Origin: Mariniphaga sp040772505
GTDB lineage: Bacteria > Bacteroidota > Bacteroidia > Bacteroidales > Prolixibacteraceae
DNA: 64,000 bases
NCBI GenBank assembly: GCA_040772505.1
Contig: JAXGYA010000001.1
Span: 310,001-374,000, forward strand
Reading direction: 5' to 3'
In this document: piece by piece, positions 62,524 to 64,000 of the stretch
Layout: the number at the start of each line of letters is the position of its first letter
Position numbering within the stretch: position 1 is the first letter of the stretch
The notes under the pieces: generated by a model
The model's database searches: none
What the model saw: the letters and a program-made list of their open reading frames with translations, nothing else
What the model was told of the DNA's origin: nothing
Made by a program: the position numbers and the translations under genes

Positions 62524-62582
62524 GGAGGTAATCATAAAATATTCAAACTTAAAGAAAGAGTATAAAATTAATTTAAATCGAT

Positions 62583-64000
62583 ATGAAATATTCTACATTC
62601 TACTTAAACAACAAGTTTTCAAGGTCTTTAAGAACCCTTTTTACTTTTTCACTTATTACTTTTCTGTTTAATGGACATTTACATGCACAGAACGAATCGG
62701 ATGTTCTCCGGAACAAATGGCTTCAACATAGCGATGCCTCTAATTCATTATATCACCATCTGACGGGTGAAGCTTTCCAGCTCCTTGATTCAAGGGAAGA
62801 AAAAACAGCACAGCTTTTAACTCCGGCAGAGTGGCGGCAAAGGCAGGAGCAAATAAAGCAGGCCATGTGGGATGCCGTGGGGTCATTCCCGGGAAAAACG
62901 CCACTAAACCCTAAAACCACAGGGAAAATAGTTAAAGAGGGGTATTCCATAGAAAACGTTGTTTATGAATCCTTACCGGGGTTTTATGTAACAGCCTCCC
63001 TTTTCATTCCCGATAATATTAAAAAACCTGCGCCCGCCATACTTTTTTGCTCCGGACACAGCAGCATAGCTTACCGCCGTCCACTGTACCAGCTCCCGCT
63101 TTTAAACCTCGTAAAAAAAGGTTTTGTGGTGTTGGCCATAGACCCCATCGGACAAGGCGAGCGCCTGCAATATTATGACCGGGTAAAAGGGGAGTCTGTT
63201 ATTGGCAGCTCTACTAAAGAACATTCTTATCCTTCTGTACAGGTCTCATTAATTGGACAATCGATTGCTCGCTATTTCATCTGGGACGGCATCCGCGGCA
63301 TCGATTACCTTGTCAGCCGCAAGGAGGTGGACCCGGATAGGATCGGGGTCCATGGCTTGTCAGGGGGCGGTACCCAAACTGCCTATATTTCAGCTCTCGA
63401 CGACCGTGTGCTTGCTTCTGCCCCGGCGGGTTATATAACCAGTTATAGAAGACTACTAGAATCGATCGGAGTGCAGGACGGTGAGCAAAATTTCTATCAC
63501 GGTCTTTTAACAGGGATCGATCATGCTGACTTTATTGAAGCTCGCGCTCCAAAACCTACCTTGATAATGGCGACTACTGGTGATTTTTTCAGTATTCAAG
63601 GGGTACGTGAAACCTTTAAAGAGTTGAAACGGGTGTATCAGATTTTCGGCAAGTCGGACCACATTGAATTGGTTGAAGACGATGATGAGCATAACTATAC
63701 ACAAAAAAACCGCGAGGCAATGTATGCTTTTTTCCTGAAACACCTTGCAATGCCGGGTAAGCCAGATGAAGAAGAAGTTGAGTACCTCGACGAAGAGGAG
63801 TTGCAAAAGACCACTACAGGACAACTTTCCACATCCCTTGGCGGCGCAACTGTTTTCAGCCTGAATCGCAGTGAGTCTGAACGATATGTCAATGAACAAC
63901 AAAATGCGAGGGTTGAACTTAAAAAACACCTGCCACAGGCACTCATTTCAGCCAAACAACTTTCAGGCTATAAGGAGCCGTACGTATCGGATGAACCGGT
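62583..64000 (+). CDS. Secreted alpha/beta-hydrolase (acetyl xylan esterase-like), 3' end beyond the window
   Basis: About 472 residues seen, open to the right edge. Signal peptide near residues 14-36 (LRTLFTFSLITFLFNGHLHA), then an alpha/beta-hydrolase fold: PGFYVTASLFIPDN, PAILFCSGHSS (oxyanion strand), VLAIDPIGQGERLQYYD, nucleophile in GVHGLSGGGTQTAY and the base in EDDDEHNYTQKN. Domain order resembles AXE1/DLH-type esterases with a second C-terminal hydrolase-like part beginning near residue 420. It may deacetylate glycans before the SusCD system takes them up. Confidence 0.85.
   Translation, partial: MKYSTFYLNNKFSRSLRTLFTFSLITFLFNGHLHAQNESDVLRNKWLQHSDASNSLYHHLTGEAFQLLDSREEKTAQLLTPAEWRQRQEQIKQAMWDAVGSFPGKTPLNPKTTGKIVKEGYSIENVVYESLPGFYVTASLFIPDNIKKPAPAILFCSGHSSIAYRRPLYQLPLLNLVKKGFVVLAIDPIGQGERLQYYDRVKGESVIGSSTKEHSYPSVQVSLIGQSIARYFIWDGIRGIDYLVSRKEVDPDRIGVHGLSGGGTQTAYISALDDRVLASAPAGYITSYRRLLESIGVQDGEQNFYHGLLTGIDHADFIEARAPKPTLIMATTGDFFSIQGVRETFKELKRVYQIFGKSDHIELVEDDDEHNYTQKNREAMYAFFLKHLAMPGKPDEEEVEYLDEEELQKTTTGQLSTSLGGATVFSLNRSESERYVNEQQNARVELKKHLPQALISAKQLSGYKEPYVSDEP

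Noticed and set aside
1..64000. tRNA, rRNA or CRISPR loci
   Set aside because: No cloverleaf-type or rRNA sequence and no regularly spaced repeats were recognised; a dedicated scan could not be run.

Overview
The window looks like a chromosome segment of a Bacteroidota (Bacteroidetes) bacterium, probably of the Bacteroidales/Marinilabiliales type. The evidence is type IX secretion (T9SS) C-terminal sorting domains ending in lysine-rich tails, a SusC/SusD pair with a FecR anti-sigma, a one-protein hybrid two-component regulator with an AraC domain, many lipoproteins, and promoters of the TAnnTTTG type. No rRNA, tRNA or CRISPR array was seen.

Layout. (1) 1-13.9 kb: a minus-strand operon of about ten genes. 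It starts with an SPFH protein carrying a C-terminal GYF_2 domain, followed by a DUF805 membrane protein, a T9SS-exported FN3-like protein, two paralogous beta-helix proteins, several small or unknown envelope proteins, a T9SS leucine-rich-repeat protein and, at the left edge, a double zinc-ribbon protein. SPFH plus double zinc ribbon recalls Bacillus subtilis YdjI/YdjG (PspA-linked envelope stress), here joined to exported surface proteins. (2) 14-18.6 kb: a TlpA-like thioredoxin lipid/periplasmic protein, then a two-gene T9SS/FISUMP operon whose promoter region is an 84%-identical, ungapped copy of the promoter region of operon 1. (3) 18.6-25.4 kb: a REP/RAYT cassette inserted behind a hybrid TPR-HK-REC-AraC regulator, then a divergent HK/LuxR-type response regulator pair. 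The AraC hybrid gene originally abutted the second promoter, so it is the best candidate for control of both T9SS operons.

(4) 25.5-35.5 kb: sialidase, N-acetylneuraminate lyase, a decayed third gene, then a GHL10-type glycosidase-like lipoprotein, a BACON/LamG/GDPD lipoprotein and a DUF4623-like T9SS protein. (5) 35.6-38.8 kb: CMD-family protein, lipocalin, a photolyase gene with a large internal deletion, and a Tat-exported PHP protein. (6) 39.1-48.6 kb: a markedly A+T-rich island with DrmB, DrmA and a DrmE-like protein (DISARM-type phage defence without methyltransferase or PLD nuclease), a class III Fic protein close to NmFic, and a transposase relic. (7) 48.7-64 kb: a polysaccharide-utilisation-type locus: frameshifted FecR without its sigma factor, SusC, SusD, an intact IS4-family insertion, an EEP-family phosphatase/nuclease, glycosidase-like lipoprotein, sodium/solute symporter, a truncated DUF1343 gene and an alpha/beta-hydrolase esterase running off the right edge.

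Several genes are broken (14.2, 18.6, 28.4, 37.3, 48.2, 49.6, 57.8 and 62.0 kb), showing an active history of duplication and mobile-element turnover.
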